Origin: Planctomycetota bacterium
GTDB lineage: Bacteria; Planctomycetota; Planctomycetia; Pirellulales; Pirellulaceae
Assembly (NCBI GenBank): GCA_014381825.1
Contig: JACNKX010000143.1
Span: forward strand, 82,360 to 146,359
DNA: 64,000 nt
Reading direction: 5' to 3'
Under the pieces are notes generated by a model, which ran no database searches, had not been told where the DNA came from, and saw nothing but the letters and a program-made list of their open reading frames with translations. Both the position numbers and the translations under genes were made by a program. Position 1 is the stretch's first letter; each line of letters begins with the position of its first letter. Below are positions 62,700 to 64,000 of this stretch, in pieces.

Positions 62700-63155
62700 C
62701 TACTTCAGTCGAAACGCCTTCGCGGCCAGCCCGTGCTGCATGAGAACGTCGCCCAGGAGTTCACATGTCCGAGACATCGCCAGCGGTATTCCCGAAGCTC
62801 GGGGCACAGAACCGAGAATCAGGTCGATCTGGTCGACGAATCTGTTGATTACCTTCAGACTGTCCTTGAGGACTTCAATGTTACACTTGGAACGTGGGAA
62901 TGCCTCGCGAATATGACGAACCTCCATCGGTCTAACCGAGTGATGCTGATCCATGTTTGTGCGCCAATTCAATTGATTCTTAGGAAGAAAGGAAGTGCCA
63001 CTGGTAAGTACATCGCAGGTGCCTGACATCGTTCTCCCTGGACCAGCGTCTGCACTCTGGTCGGCACCCGCTTGAATAAAACGAGCGACCGGCTCTGGTT
63101 CCGCGCCGCGAACGCTGCACGTTATCTGACTGAAGAGAACGGCTTTCACTGGCAT
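62700..63155 (-). CDS. small protein with strong Shine-Dalgarno, unknown function
   Basis: 151 residues from the ATG at 63155, preceded by AAAGGAG at 7 bases, one of the best ribosome sites in the window. The N-terminal half is low in predicted structure with several Cys (ITCSVRGAEPEP, SGTCDVLTSG). The C-terminal half is helical (EVLKDSLKVINRFVDQIDLI, RTCELLGDVLMQHG). No family is recognised. It is the first gene after the sigma factor in the seven-gene unit, 41 bases upstream of the coiled-coil gene. Confidence 0.6.
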   Translation of the reverse strand: MPVKAVLFSQITCSVRGAEPEPVARFIQAGADQSADAGPGRTMSGTCDVLTSGTSFLPKNQLNWRTNMDQHHSVRPMEVRHIREAFPRSKCNIEVLKDSLKVINRFVDQIDLILGSVPRASGIPLAMSRTCELLGDVLMQHGLAAKAFRLK

Positions 63156-63310
63156 CGGAATCTCCTTTACTGAATTCGCGAAGTAAGGGGGTTACGTGTA
63201 CATCGCCGACGTCTGACACGATTCTCTGGGGCGGGTGGCGGTTCATACGAGTACGCCGATTGACGGAGTGCTCACGAAGCGGTTAAGCAGTTGCCCAGGA
63301 GCGCGAGAAC

Positions 63311-63916
63311 TCAGTCCAGCAAACCGTCCAGCTCTTCGCGAAGCCGCTTCAGCACGCGGCTTTTGGCTTGGTAGACGGAATCTCGCTTCATGCCGAGGTC
63401 GTCCGCCACCTCTGCGGGTTGACGACCTTCGACGGCGACTGCCCAGAAAGCTCGCCAAGTCGGCTCTTCGAAATCTGAACGGATCAAGCGCGCTGCCCGA
63501 TGAGCTGGGTTTTCGACCAGCGGTGAAGCACCGTCAGCGGCGATGTCAGCCGGTTCGGAATCCGGCATTGCCTCGATGACTGCACGGAAATCGGTGCCTC
63601 CAACTGCCTGCGGCTGCTGATCCATTTTGCGAAAGCGATCGCAAAGCTTGTTTCGTGTGATCGTCCACAACCAACCACGAAATGAATCGCCGTCTTGCTC
63701 ACGCCGGAATCCGCCGATGCGCTCGAAGACCGCTCCCCAAACGTCTTGAAACTGCTCGTCCATGTCCTGCGACTGTAGACGATACTTTCGACACCAGTGC
63801 TGGACGAGCGGTCCGTAAATATAGACCAACCTCTCCCACGCTTCTTGATCATGAGTTCGCACTCTCTCGAGAAGACTTAGCGAAGTGCTTGGACTGCTTG
63901 CAGATTTGTGATCCAT
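63311..63916 (-). CDS. ECF-type RNA polymerase sigma factor
   Basis: 201 residues from the ATG at 63916 (a GTG at 63934 is in frame). Region 2 is visible in LLERVRTHDQEAWERLVYIY, WCRKYRLQSQDMDEQFQDVW and DSFRGWLWTITRNKLCDRFR. Region 4 is visible in RAFWAVAVEGRQPAEVADDL followed by GMKRDSVYQAKSRVLKRLRE. It heads the seven-gene minus-strand run, and unlike the sigma factor at 29993 it has no adjacent anti-sigma gene. The coupled zinc-box kinase at the far end of the run could provide that control. The promoter is beyond 63917. Confidence 0.9.
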   Translation of the reverse strand: MDHKSASSPSTSLSLLERVRTHDQEAWERLVYIYGPLVQHWCRKYRLQSQDMDEQFQDVWGAVFERIGGFRREQDGDSFRGWLWTITRNKLCDRFRKMDQQPQAVGGTDFRAVIEAMPDSEPADIAADGASPLVENPAHRAARLIRSDFEEPTWRAFWAVAVEGRQPAEVADDLGMKRDSVYQAKSRVLKRLREELDGLLD

Positions 63917-64000
63917 GAGTAACTTCGTGGACACGAGTTGAATCCGATGGCACGAGAAACGTGGCGTGACATGCTATCAGATTCCCATCGTGATTGCCTC

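Overview
The window looks like a chromosomal segment of a planctomycete, most likely of the Pirellulales type. The evidence is the gene content: three twin-arginine DUF1501 proteins, two large secreted proteins with a planctomycete-type cytochrome c domain plus DUF1549 and DUF1553, a Tat-exported Gfo/Idh/MocA oxidoreductase, the FDPYHxWLGI-type N-terminal domain, an anti-sigma protein joined to a DUF1559-like ectodomain, and a huge Ser/Thr kinase with WD40 repeats. I see no rRNA, tRNA, CRISPR array, prophage or replication origin.

1-23.6 kb is a catabolic and envelope region: an alpha/beta hydrolase cut by the window edge, DUF1501 proteins, a DUF5685-NfeD fusion, two divergent DUF1501/PSD1 cytochrome pairs (one split by a four-helix-bundle gene), an oxidoreductase, a second hydrolase, a TMEM43-like membrane protein, a lipoprotein, a family 9 glycosyltransferase, a LamG protein and a methyltransferase. 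Two long palindromes lie between genes here.

23.6-29.8 kb is a plastic zone. It holds about 1 kb of non-coding DNA with a REP-like element, a frameshifted secreted-protein gene, a coiled secreted protein, an unusual tandem array, an IS200/RAYT-type transposase gene and a second copy of the REP-like element. The second copy supplies the stop codons of both the transposase and the convergent permease.

30.0-36.5 kb carries an ECF sigma factor with its membrane anti-sigma partner, then a compact operon: a TetR regulator with two identical operators around its own promoter, a UbiB/ABC1-type kinase, a sulfotransferase and a second UbiB/ABC1-type kinase. I infer that it acts on an isoprenoid or other lipid.

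36.6-50.4 kb holds two very large, translationally coupled envelope proteins (2579 and 1158 residues) that carry three copies of one architecture, then small secreted proteins and a PQQ-type propeller.

50.4-63.9 kb is seven minus-strand genes that read as one unit: ECF sigma factor, small unknown protein, membrane-anchored coiled-coil/helical-repeat protein, two-helix membrane protein, HerA/VirB4-like ATPase, a protein whose C-terminus resembles a polymorphic-toxin domain, and a kinase-DUF1080-WD40 protein. The last three overlap by four bases at each junction. This is my best candidate for an undescribed system; the function is inference.
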